64,000 bases of DNA from the NCBI GenBank assembly GCA_049999765.1, contig JBNGIQ010009071.1:1-64000 (forward strand). Reading direction: 5' to 3'. Below are positions 31,503 through 41,916 of this stretch, piece after piece. This DNA is from Phaeoceros laevis (Eukaryota; Anthocerotophyta; Anthocerotopsida; Notothyladales). A program made the translations under genes and the position numbers. Within the stretch, counting starts at the first letter, position 1; each line of letters opens with the position of its first letter. A model generated the notes under the pieces. The model did not search any database. It saw only the letters and a program-made list of their open reading frames with translations, and was not told where the DNA came from.

Positions 31503-34500
31503 AATCCTCTGGGCTCCACTCATCAACTCTTTGGATAGCAAAATAATACACTCATTTTATGCAAGCAATCTTCACTAAAGAATGTATTCATTCATCCGCC
31601 CAGATGTTTGCTACTTAGTGACAAGCGTAACGGTTTGCTACTTTGAAGTGTATGAACACTCTTGCTGTCTTGCTTTCTTTGCAGAGTTATATAAGGAGAG
31701 CTGAACATGTTATGTCTCCTTTGCTTTTGCTTTCGGTCCCCTAGCAGCCTAGCTCCGTCTTTGTAACAATTGTTGTGAATTTCTCGTGAATATTCCCACC
31801 CTGTTTAGATTGCTATAACCGCACTGGCCAACTAACCGCTTGTGGTTAGTCCGCCCAAATGGGTTAATCTTGTAAGGAACGGAGGGAGGTGTGGTTAGTT
31901 AGTTAGTGAGCATGCAAAGGATGTGCATGATGGCGACGTCGGGGCCACACATGGAAGGCATGATGCTAGCTGGGAACGGACATGTCGGCGTCATGCCCTC
32001 TCTGTCCCCCTTCCAACCAGAGTGGCACGGCACCACGCATGCATGCATGCGCAGGGACGGGACGGGCCTGCAGTGCAGCATTTGCACGGGTGACCCATCC
32101 CAATCGCCACCCTGTGAGCGACCTCCGCGTGCGCCTCCTCATCACAGCCTCCTCATTCACGTCAACCGCGGAAGCTCCAAAAGTAGGGCAGGCTAAACAG
32201 TAGCCATGCCATGCCCTACTACTGCCTCGGGGAATGGGCGCAACAGTGAACTGGCGGAGCTTGTGACAAGCAAGGCCAGCCGGCATGTCGTGGCTCGGGG
32301 CCAAGTACACAACATCGCTACCGCCAGCGAAGCCGGGACGTCGGAGGAAGTAGCAGCATGGAGGGGGGGAGCTTTCCTTTTTGTTCCTTCGCAAAATTCG
32401 TTGTTTAGAGTAGAGGAGAGGCCCACCTGCTGCTGCTGTTGTCATCAGTCAGTCGTGTTGACTAGTACCAGCGGGGCGCCATGTGTGATCCCTCTCTTTT
32501 CCTTGTCGCAGTTTGCTTTCCCAGCTGTGGCTCTTTGCAGGACTCCGTGGCCATTCATGTGACAATAATGCCCGCTCTCTTGTTGCCTTGTCCACCCTGG
32601 TGCTGTTGTGGAGGAGCGCCGTGCTGAGATTCCATCCCAGTCACATGTAGCGCTGCTGAGTGAATGATGAGGAGTACTGTCATTCCCTCTTCCTCCCATT
32701 CCAAACTGTCCCGAGCAGCAGCTGCATGCTGTTGGCAGGACGCTGATTGGTAGATAACAAATTCTGCAGGGACGGAAAAGGAAGGGAAGGAGGAGAGGAA
32801 GGAGGTGCATACATCATCATAGCTTCACTGACCGGCACAGAACAGCGCACCGCCGAAAGGAAGGGGCAACATATCAGCAAGCTGTGCTGTGCTGAACAGG
32901 GCCACTGTATATATGTAAGTGAGATGCGATTTCATCTCAGGAAAGACAAACAACTTTGTGCACGGCGGGCTCTAGTGTGTTACGTATTTACCTTGCAGCA
33001 GGACAGGAGGAGGATCGTATATGGATGGCGTTTCCTGGACCAAAATCCTCCTGCATTCAAGACAACAAAATGCGTCAGACCCGGATCAGGAGCCCACAGA
33101 TCGAGGAAAGAGGAAGGTGGAGATAACATATATATGGTAGTGGCTTTCAAGAGTTCCAGCCTTCCGCTCTGATCAAGGTACATGGCCTGCCTCTGAAGAG
33201 GCAGATATACTGCCTTTCAGCCTGAGCAATGTTGTTGGATGGGCCTTCGGGAATCGGACTGCACAGCACCGCCATGTCTGCGGCTCCAATCCCCGAGACA
33301 GGTCGACAAATGGGAGGAAAGAGCTGGCAGGTTAATTGCATGGGGCAAGCTTGGGTGGAAGGACAAGCCGACATCGTGGGACATCACCTTAGCCATGCTA
33401 GCCTTGTGCTAGATATATCCAGCCCCAGTGACATTCCTGCGATGATGATCTATGTAGCAGCTCCCAGCCTTGGCACTGCAGCTGGTGACGATGGCCGATC
33501 CGAACCTTGGTGGGTGGCCATGCTTTTGGCCGAGCCAGGATTGCATCAGTATCAGTACGTGAGCAACTCATTCACACCGCAAATGATACCAAGCTAAATC
33601 ATTCCCTCCCTTCCCGCACCCTGCGAAAGCAACCTTTGGAAGCTGTTTCCTACTGCAACACGCAACAGCCAGACCAGCCACACTCTCAAGTAGATTTTAA
33701 TAGTAGTAGAGATCGCACTAGTGCACAGCGCACTGCACGAGTATCGTTTTCATATGGACTGGCCGGTGCCCTGTCGGACTCCTCTTGTCACTCCACCATT
33801 GTCCTTGACCAGTAACCCAGCAGTCGCCCAGTGTAACATTGTCATGACCTTCCTTCCAGCTTACAAGAAGAGAAAAGACGGATCAAAAGGTTTGACTCTA
33901 CCCAGCAGGCATTGAAACCACAAAGAGCAGGCCGCCCAAGTACTTACACGGAATGAATCATAGCTCAAAGGCCGGTCATGTTTTTGTTGTTTGCAAGAAT
34001 CTGGTGCCGAAAGGCATTGATTGTATGGATGATCACTCACTCCTGCTGCAAACGGCTCTAACCCACAAGAGGGAGGGAGAACTTCTCATCAGTTACCACC
34101 AGGACTTGGCCGGATGATCGCAGAACGGAGGGGGCCCACTTGGTCAGAGAGATGTTTATTCTATTCCCTGATGGCCACCCCCGGAGGGAGTAAAGGCAGC
34201 TTTCTGCAGTGCATGTACAGTTTCACTAATACAGACAAATTGTTCTATCTGTAGTAGGGAAGCGATGCAGAGAGAGAGGTGGAGGGAGCGAGGGCGAGCG
34301 AGACAGTTATGCATGGTGAGATTTACTACCCAGCCATACAGAGCTGGCTGGGTGGCTGGGCTGGAAAGGTTGCAAGCTTTGCCATGTTAGTGCCCTCTTT
34401 GTCATGGGAAAGTGGATGCCGGTACAAGTCAACTTCTCATGAGATTTCTTGTCGGCTGCCTGTGTCTTTTAGGTGCAGCCTACACCCCATTCCCTACTGC

Positions 34501-35453
34501 ACCTGCACAAGTGCACAAGATTCCTCGAACTCTCTGACATACGAACGGAAGAACTTACAGAGTCACAGGGCGCCTCCGGCCGGCGTGTTGTCCCAGTCCC
34601 CTTTCACTCTGCGGCCTGAAGGCAGGGATTCCAAGGCATAAACAATCATGTACTGAGCCATGAAAGGAGGCATCGGGCCATCCATGAAACACCACCACCG
34701 CAGCTTGCTGACGTGCTTGAGTGTCCGAAGCGTCACATGGACTCTTTTGGAAGTCCGGACCCTTTGTCTCATCCTTGCACATAAAGAAACAATTTGATGA
34801 GTAATTGAAATGGCAGAAAACATCCGAGGATTTGAGGACGCACACAACCTGCAAAAGAGACCAACAACGGAGATTCACACGATCTTGCCAAACAGCTATC
34901 CAACTTGTCATCTTGAGCTCAGGAGCAGTTTGAATAATTCAATAGAAGAGGGGATTCGATCCGGACTCCGGAGACAGCACCGACCACTAGGATATCTACC
35001 TATTACCATTTTCAATGTTGAATGTCCGGGGCCAAGAATTGCTGGTGCCCCAGATAACGTTACGTGGTTTCAGCTAGCTCCCAGGTCCACACATGTAACA
35101 AAAGATATCTCCGAAGGCTCACCTAACTGGGACAGCAGCAGGCAGCAGGCAGGAAACTGGATGCCAGTACAGATTGCTTGTACTGATGTGACATTACGAA
35201 GCAGTGCCTAGAGGAAGCCTTGTTGTGCACACTTGAGCCATCATTTACAACGGTCCTCAAACTCCCTTGCCAGGGTGTTACTGCAGGTTGCCAGGAATCA
35301 CTTATACTGTAGTGCTCTCAACAATCGTCCCTGCACTAACGTTGGCCTTGCTGGAAGCGGACAGGACCTTGTAAATTTGTTGCAAAGACAACTGGCTAAT
35401 GAAGCAGGCAAAGGCATAGGTGCAAAGAAATGATTTTGCCAACAATCACTTGA
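31503..35453. other. Gene-free region of about 4 kb
   Basis: No gene is supported on either strand; frames reach only about 160 codons and show no motifs. A TATA-like ttatataagg lies at 31688-31697, followed by a transcribed-looking stretch without a reading frame, so a non-coding transcript or LTR remnant is possible. An 8-bp alternation (atgcatgc) sits near 32036-32050. I see no hairpin that I could defend as a miRNA precursor. Confidence 0.45.
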
Positions 35454-36981
35454 CTAAAGCGCCATCTCTTTCTGCAAAGCTTCCAGCTCAGCATCTCCTG
35501 AGCTTTCTGATACGGCCTCTTGAGGGCGAATCTTAGCCGAAGGATTTGGTACAGGTGCAGCGGGCAGGGGAGTGCTTGGAGTGGGAAAAGCATCCTCTGT
35601 TAAATCGGCCTCCTCCAGCTCAAGCAGTTCTGCCATCAAGTCATCCTGCCAATCACACAGTCACGGGCACGCCAACGTTAAAGCTATTTAAAAGGCACTG
35701 AAACTTTGACCAGACATTCGAAAAAGCCACACTTCGGACTACCTCATCAAACTCTGCAGATGCACCAAACGGAGCAGAAAGTGCATCTGCAATCTGCTTC
35801 ATGCTGTCTGTCTGCTCATTGATATCTTCCATTGTCTTATCAATGTCATCAATACTCCTGCCAAAGGCAAACCGGCACCTTACTACAAAATAAAGTGCGT
35901 TGGAGTTGAAGCATCCACCACAAGGAAGGATCACATGCATATCAAACAAAGTGCAGGCAGAGAGGTCATCCAAGAAACTTAGCAAAATTTAGAAGCAGAC
36001 GACAGGTAGTGTTTCAGGTACATGGATTTTTGCATAGCCTTCATAGCAGAAGCTCCTGTGCGTAAGGCATCCACTGTAGTAGTTGTTGCTTTTGCTCCTT
36101 CCAACATTATCATCTATGGCAATGCAACTTAACACCTTGAGCTGCTGGAAGGTAGAAGAAAACTCTCTGAGTGACAACAATCTAATTTTAGATGCCTGCC
36201 CCAGAGTCAGTTGCAAAACCTTCTTGCTCTTGCTACAAAACAAGCGTACCAATAAGCTACTGAAGAGGTAGAATAGCTTAAAGCGAAGCAACAGAACCTG
36301 ATCATGTATCCTCAACTGATAGTTGCCCAGCTGTTCAATCTGTGCCTCAAACATCTTTTTCCGTTTGAGAAATTGAATTGCAGCTACAAGCAGAAACTTG
36401 CATGTCATCCCACAGAAAGTGTTCATCAAGTTCAACAAATTTTGATGCAGTCCTAGTCCCTCGTCAGTTGCAAAAACAAACTGTCACCTTTCTTGTTCTT
36501 AGCTCGAGTAGCCTCCCTAGCCTTTTCCACCTCTATGACGACTTTCCTCTGCAGCAAAGACTCCCTCTTCTCCAGCGACTCGAGCGTCTGATGACAGTTA
36601 AAAACATGATGACATGTGAGTCGAGGACATATTCATTACAAAGTGTCCTGTATGCTAACATCCCTGTCTCTGCAACCACTGCAGAGAAATCCTGGTGATG
36701 GCGAAGTGTGTCTAAACTCTTGGCAAAACTGCCAATTCCGAGAACCGCAATCCATAACAAGGCGTTATCTCAACCAAGCAGCCACAAGACCGCTCTTTGT
36801 GGAGGGCTCCAGTGTCCTCCGAGTATCCTTAACCAGGGGTTGAAGCAACAGACTCCAAAGTGATAGCAAACACACGATTTTGGACAAGCCAGGGCTTGTA
36901 AAGTACATCATTCAGCTTGTCAAGGGTATCCAAGGTGGAGGATCCTTCGTCCTTGTGCTTTCCGAACAGCTTGTTCAGCAT
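35454..36981 (-). CDS. SNF7: ESCRT-III subunit VPS32/SNF7 (CHMP4)
   Basis: Six exons: 36981-36907, 36587-36488, 36383-36298, 36113-36022, 35857-35743 and 35645-35454; 219 residues, the family's normal length. The protein begins MLNKLFGKHKDEG and runs through TLDKLND, RAKNKKAAIQFLKRKKMFEA, QIEQLGNYQLRIHDQMIM, EGAKATTTTVDALRTGASAM, DDIDKTMEDINEQTDSM and ALSAPFGA, ending GDAELEALQKEMAL. The basic N-terminal helices bind membrane, and the acidic C-terminal helix is the site for VPS4/ALIX-type partners. SNF7 forms the membrane-remodelling filament in multivesicular body sorting. All introns are GT-AG and 97-319 bp, and every junction falls in phase. It is divergent from the RPA49 gene. Confidence 0.95.
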
Positions 36982-37559
36982 GTTGGCGCACTTGATCTTG
37001 CTCCCAGAAATTCTCAACACCCACTACTTGCTCTCCTTGGAACGTTCACTCCACGGCTTTTTCATTCAGAATTCGTACTCTTTTTTTGTCTTCAAAAGAG
37101 GCTATGCAGGACCATAATTGTCGGGCCTAGAAACTCAACACAAACAGTCGCCTCCTTCTGCACCAACTCAACACAGACTGCCAATCAGGCCAGCATCCCA
37201 GAGCCGAATCTACATGCCTGGTACACCTTCGTCAACTGCAGGCACGGAATTGAGAAGTCCGAGTCCTTATAATTTGGATTGCCACCTCAATTTTCGGAGC
37301 AGGATGAGCACGCAAGTCTCTGTTGGAAGCTTGATGGAAACAGACCGACGCACGCCACGTACAAGGCAGCCAGTCATCAGAAGCTTCATTCTGTATCATG
37401 CACGTTTCCCTCCTGACACGAAGGTGGGCCAACCTCGTTTAGGTTATTGTCCAAAGCCCTAGCTTTCAAGCTTATTACTCCTTCGACTCATTGCTGGTGT
37501 GAGTTATCTATCAGACGGCACAGACATTCCTCCCCAGTTGCTTGTGGATTTTGTTAACA
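36982..37559. promoter_or_regulatory. Bidirectional promoter region, SNF7 and RPA49
   Basis: Only 578 bases separate the two start codons, which face away from each other. Both are housekeeping genes, so a shared TATA-less promoter is plausible. I see no clear TATA box for either. Inference from position. Confidence 0.55.
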
Positions 37560-39294
37560 ATGGAATCTACAGGCAAGCGTAGGAAGAAGAGAAAGTATGT
37601 CGACGTAAAGATGGACTATGTGCAGCCCAAGGGCGGACATATTTCTCCGTTTGTCGGGTACTTCCCCACAGGATTCGATCCCGCGAAAGTGACTATGGCC
37701 GGGGAGGATGGGGAGGAATTACCGGCTTTGTCAGAGCTGGTTGCATTTCAGAATACCCAAAAGTTCAAGCAACGACAGCTTCAGCTGATTGCAAGAACGC
37801 ACGGAGGCGTTGATTTTGTAGGAACAAACTACACAGGGGAAGCAGCCGGATGGCAGCCGTGCAGCTATGCCCTTGGAGTGTTCAACAGAGACGAGGGAAC
37901 GCTCAAGTTGGTGCCGCTGGCTGGAGAGAGGGTATGCTGATTTTTGAGACAAGGTCCTGGATGTCTTACAGGGAGAACAGGTGCATTGCATGAGCTTTTA
38001 ATGGCAGGTGTAACAGCTTGATTTATTGCATAGGTTCTCAGAATGGAGCCAAGAGTGAAGGGTGTGTTCTATGGTCATACCGATGACGTTAATGATGCAG
38101 TTATGACGCCTGAAATGCTGTTGCTGCAAAGGCAGAGGCTCACAGAAAAGCTTGGCAGCCAGCGTGCAAAACTGAGGGTACTGTGGCTTGCTTATCCTTG
38201 GTCATTTCTTGTATGAAGCTGATGAGTGCTGCACAATTCTATGATGTCACAGCTCGATATGGGACGTACAGCTCCTGCAGAAGATTGTGGCTGTTCACTC
38301 TTTTCAAGCTGTTGTCTCAGCTGCAACTGTTTGCTTGGGTTGTGCAGAATGAAAGGCGTGCCAGAGGTCTGGTGAAGGAGTCTGCTCTAGGAGACTTTTC
38401 TTCCGAGATGCAGCATATTATTCAAGCTGCTGGTCAGAATGCGGAACAGGTCACCAACGAGGAAGCGTTAGCAATGGCAAATGCTGAAACTGTACGAAAC
38501 ATTCCACCTCATAATCTCGCTGCCACATCTCCCGAGAATGTGTATTCTGTGGACGAGATGGTGACCACTGAGGAATGGGAGAGCTTAGATATCACCGAAT
38601 TGACGAAAGCAGCTGCCAAGGTCTCCAAGGAAGATGCTCTGAGACAGCAGAACAATTATCCCAACTTTGTGCTGAATCGGTTGAGGTCAATACGAGTGCA
38701 GGTGAGCTAGCTGTTGGTACTTCTTATATGTTGCTAGAGTTTGCTGTCATGTTATAGCCCCATGTATACTGATCTTTGAGTTTGTTGATGTACTGGCAGG
38801 GTGATCCTGACGGGAATGACAAGCGTGCACGAATTCTTGTTTACATCAGGCATCTGCTGTCCTTCTATTCTGCACCTTCTCATGTCTTCAGCAAGAGGGC
38901 TAGGCGAGGTGATGTCGTTGATGTGGAAGGGGTCTTGCGTATGCCAAGTCCTGTTGTTGCTAAGTTTTTCAAAGTTTTCACCGAGGGTGGCAGCGTTCCA
39001 TCCAAGGAGCAACGCAACCTGCTCATAAGCTACATCCTTATTCTTGGGTTGACAGTGGATGGGTTCTTTTCAGATCCGTATGACCTGGCTGTAGAGCTTA
39101 AAATGACTGTGAACCAGCTGAAACCTTTTTATCTGGAATTGGGTTGCAAGATGGAGACACAAAAAGCAGCAGATAGGAAAGGTATGCCTGTTGATTCTGC
39201 AACAGGACAGGGTAAGTTCAAAGTAGTCCTACCCACTCCGCTGAAGTTCCCCAGTTTGGCACCACGAATGCAGCGGAGGGGCAGAGGAAGATGA
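37560..39294 (+). CDS. RPA49: RNA polymerase I subunit A49 (RPA49/PAF53)
   Basis: Four exons: 37560-37931, 38034-38177, 38348-38701 and 38800-39294; 454 residues, all junctions phase 0. It starts with a basic patch (GKRRKKRKY), then an A34.5-binding-type dimerisation region with VGYFPTGFDP and YALGVFNRDEGTLKLVPL. A linker with GQNAEQVTNEEALAMANAET follows. The C-terminal tandem winged-helix region has NYPNFVLNRL, KRARILVYIRHLLSFY and LLISYILILGLTVDGFFSDP, and it ends in a basic RRGRGR tail. A49 with A34.5 acts like TFIIE/TFIIF for Pol I in the nucleolus, promoting rRNA initiation and elongation. The start is the first ATG after the 5' leader. Confidence 0.92.
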
Positions 39295-40036
39295 CGGATG
39301 TGGATGAATGAGTGCCCAGGATCGGACTGTTTCTGGAGCTATGAACTGTTGACATTTGCAGTACCAAGGAATGACATCATCATCTGGGGCTGAAGAATGA
39401 CGAGCTTTCCCTTTCGTGGTTGTTCCATGGGGACTTATGTGTTTGGCATAGTTTGTACCAGGTCCTCAGGAGCAGCTTGTAGCCGTTGCAGATCAGTAAC
39501 AGATGACACATCATTGGATCAGGTGTTGTCGAAGCTGTGGCCAGTGTCCTTGAAAGGCTGGTGTGGTGGAGCTTTGAAGGACATCTTCACCTATGTGGAA
39601 GGTTGAAACGGTGCTGCACAGAACCATGGTACGGTGAAACAATGACCGTGTAATCTGTTTTTGCATGCATGACGTTGCGAATTTTTTGACTTGCCTAGGG
39701 CTGTGGGTCTTTATATTCCTCCACCAAAGCCCGCCATGTTGTAATACTGGTAGGAGGGCGGGCAAAGATGAATCTTAGAATTACGATTATTATATCCAAT
39801 AAGATTCGGAAGGCTTCGGGCAACGAGCTCTGGTCTTCGGATTTTTGGAATCAGCCCAACGGACTCGGCCGCAGCAAGGAGGTCTGCTACAAGTTCAACC
39901 AAGCTGAGATACTGAAGTGAAGACAACGCTCAACAACCACTTTCAGTGTCTTAAAACCAGGGGCTCGTGTCTACCCTTTTGCGACAGAGGATTTGACAGG
40001 CATTTCTCACGGTACTTCTAGACACTGTTGCGAACA
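39295..40036. other. Intergenic, RPA49 3' side and Gnk2 promoter
   Basis: No gene is supported. A minus-strand frame of 71 codons at 39711-39926 is hydrophobic at its start but has no motif. Confidence 0.45.
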
Positions 40037-40441
40037 ATGTCAGGCTCTACCATCTCCTATGTGTGGGCGGTGCTCATCGTTGTACTAAGCTCACGCTTAG
40101 CTGTAACTGACGCTACGTCCATCTGCAGCGCCAAACGGATGCCTGTCGGAAGCAATTTCAAGGAGAGTGTTGAGGGCCTGGTGGCTGAGCTTGCCCGAAA
40201 CACACCTACGACCAACTATGTTTACTCTACGTTCTACACCGTCGGAAACTCTATTGCATACGGCGAGGCTTCCTGCCAGTGGCAAGTGATGCCAACACAG
40301 TGCGAGCAGTGCATCAAAACAATTGCACAGCAGGCCTGGACGACCTGTGGCTACTGTATGGGAGCCCGAGTGCAGCAGACTAACTGCTATGCCCGCTTCG
40401 AAGATCACCAGTATGACGGATTTATTGCTACAACAGAATAG
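40037..40441 (+). CDS. Secreted single Gnk2/DUF26-domain protein
   Basis: Intronless, 134 residues from the ATG at 40037. Residues 1 to about 26 form a signal peptide (hydrophobic core VWAVLIVVLSS, cleavage near VTDA). The rest is one Gnk2-homologous domain with the DUF26 signature C-x8-C-x2-C at CQWQVMPTQCEQC, plus further cysteines (ICSAK, TTCGYC, QTNCYA) for the usual three disulphides. Single-domain members include ginkbilobin, a secreted mannose-binding antifungal protein. The double-domain forms are CRK receptor ectodomains and plasmodesmata-located proteins. No transmembrane or kinase part is present, so an apoplastic defence-type role is likely. AATAAA-like polyadenylation words follow at 40480-40497. 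Confidence 0.9.
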   Translation: MSGSTISYVWAVLIVVLSSRLAVTDATSICSAKRMPVGSNFKESVEGLVAELARNTPTTNYVYSTFYTVGNSIAYGEASCQWQVMPTQCEQCIKTIAQQAWTTCGYCMGARVQQTNCYARFEDHQYDGFIATTE

Positions 40442-40824
40442 AACTTCAAGACTTCAGGCTCCGCCTAAATTGCAAGGAAAATAAAGAAAATAAAGATTGT
40501 GATAATTGCTCTCCTGGCTATACATATTACATACATGTGCTTTGTAGCTTAAAAGGTAAAACCTTGAAAATGCAATTGTGGTGGGTAGGCGTGACCGTTC
40601 TAAGTCTTCATTCAGAGGAAAACAGGTTGCAAACTTTTTTCTGCAATCCTTGGCACTCGGGACCTGCAGTAGCAGTTGGAAACGAGGCACATCCAAAAGC
40701 ATACGTTTTATTACAAATCCCACAAAAGTGGATCACAACATGCTACTTAGCGTCATTCCCACAACAAAAAAACGCTACACCGCAAAAAAATCTGCCCCTC
40801 TATCCTAGACCTTAGGCTGAGCCA

Positions 40825-41847
40825 TCACGACAGGCTTGAAATTAAATCGGGATCCACTTGGGCTCCATGGGCTGCTGTGGCTGCTGCGGGCAACTTGACA
40901 GGGAATTCCACAGGCTCATCGCCGTGGTCGCTCAAACTCATCTCTTGCGTCCTCATCACGGGAGGTCGCTTGGTCGCCTCAGCGCATTTGACGCACACCA
41001 GAACGCTCTTCGTGCCGCAGCGAAAGCCTCCCGAGCACGTAGGATGAACCCACTTGCACGGGAGGTCTCCTCCGAAGTACCCCAGTGACGAGCGGTGGTC
41101 GTGGTGCAACACTCCCACAGGCTCGAACTCATGCAAACTAACCTCGAGCCCGTCCACCTTCCAGTCGGCACTGCACGATGGCTTGGGGAACTTCCACACG
41201 CCGCGGTCGGGCGCAGGCGCAGGGGCAGGCACTACAGAACTAGAACGAGTCCAGGGGTGAGGGTGAGGGCGACCCTTACGGTGATGGTCATGATCCTCCT
41301 CCTCATGGTCATCGTCGTCATGGTGATGGTGGTGACCAGGAGCCGGAGCGGGNNNNNNNNNNTGGTCATCGTCGTCATGGTGATGGTGGTGACCAGGAGC
41401 CGGAGCGGGACCACGGCCGTAGTGTTCCTTCTCCTCGTCTTCTTCCTCCAGATCGGGCTTCGGCCGTTTGAACCACGGCTTGGGCTCCCACGCGCTGATG
41501 CACGCCTTGAGGCCGCATCCGTACGCCTGCTTGGCCGAGTGTGGGCAGGTCATCTTCCCCGTTGAGGTCTGCAAAGCGACCCACACGCGTCCGTAGCAGA
41601 AGGGCGCCTTGCGAGGCCACGCTCGGTCCCTACCCAAGTCGACCTTGGGCCACATCGGAGTCGAGACCAGGTCCAAGCTGGCGAGCCTGCCCGTGTTGGG
41701 GTCGACAACCAGGTCCTCAAATTTGACACTCTGGATGTCGAGGCCGAGGGAAGCATGGCCGTTCGCGTCGGCCAGGTTGGCGAGCGCCAGGATGACAAGG
41801 AGAGCAGAGAGCTTGGAGCCGATCGATATCGCGGAGGAGGACGCCAT
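40825..41847 (-). CDS. Secreted His/Asp-rich, Pro-Ala protein of unknown function
   Basis: A single uninterrupted frame of about 340 codons, crossing a 10-N gap at 41353-41362. It has an N-terminal signal peptide (SALLVILALANLADA). A conserved-looking N-terminal part follows with FEDLVVDPNTGRLASLDL and PFCYGRVWVALQTSTGKMTC. The middle is low complexity: two PAPAPGHHHHHDDDD units, an acidic run and a PHPHPW segment. The cysteine-containing C-terminal part has CKWVHPTCSGGFRCGTKS and VLVCVKC. PAPAP motifs suggest hydroxyproline glycosylation, and the His/Asp blocks suggest metal binding; both are inferences. I do not recognise the family. The gap makes the repeat number uncertain, but the frame continues on both sides. 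Confidence 0.8.
   Translation of the reverse strand: MASSSAISIGSKLSALLVILALANLADANGHASLGLDIQSVKFEDLVVDPNTGRLASLDLVSTPMWPKVDLGRDRAWPRKAPFCYGRVWVALQTSTGKMTCPHSAKQAYGCGLKACISAWEPKPWFKRPKPDLEEEDEEKEHYGRGPAPAPGHHHHHDDDDXXXXPAPAPGHHHHHDDDDHEEEDHDHHRKGRPHPHPWTRSSSVVPAPAPAPDRGVWKFPKPSCSADWKVDGLEVSLHEFEPVGVLHHDHRSSLGYFGGDLPCKWVHPTCSGGFRCGTKSVLVCVKCAEATKRPPVMRTQEMSLSDHGDEPVEFPVKLPAAATAAHGAQVDPDLISSLS
41306..41409. repeat. 57-bp tandem repeat interrupted by a 10-N gap
   Basis: A 47-base word (tggtcatcgtcgtcatggtg ... ccggagcggg) occurs at 41306-41352 and again at 41363-41409, with 10 N between. Word plus gap equals 57 bases, or 19 codons, so the frame is kept. The N run probably marks an unresolved repeat. 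Confidence 0.85.
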
Positions 41848-41906
41848 TGCGGATCGACTGGTGCTTCACCGATCTAGCTGTGCCTGTCTGCTGCTCTGCT
41901 TCGAGC

Positions 41907-41916
41907 TCATATATTG
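41907..41916 (-). promoter_or_regulatory. Possible TATA box of the His/Asp-rich gene
   Basis: The minus strand reads caatatatgagc about 60-70 bases upstream of the ATG at 41847, a plausible TATA position. Confidence 0.4.

Noticed and set aside
32000-32600. Long overlapping frames on both strands near 32-32.6 kb
   Set aside because: No motif, no splice-consistent extension, and frames in several phases at once, as expected for chance in GC-rich DNA.
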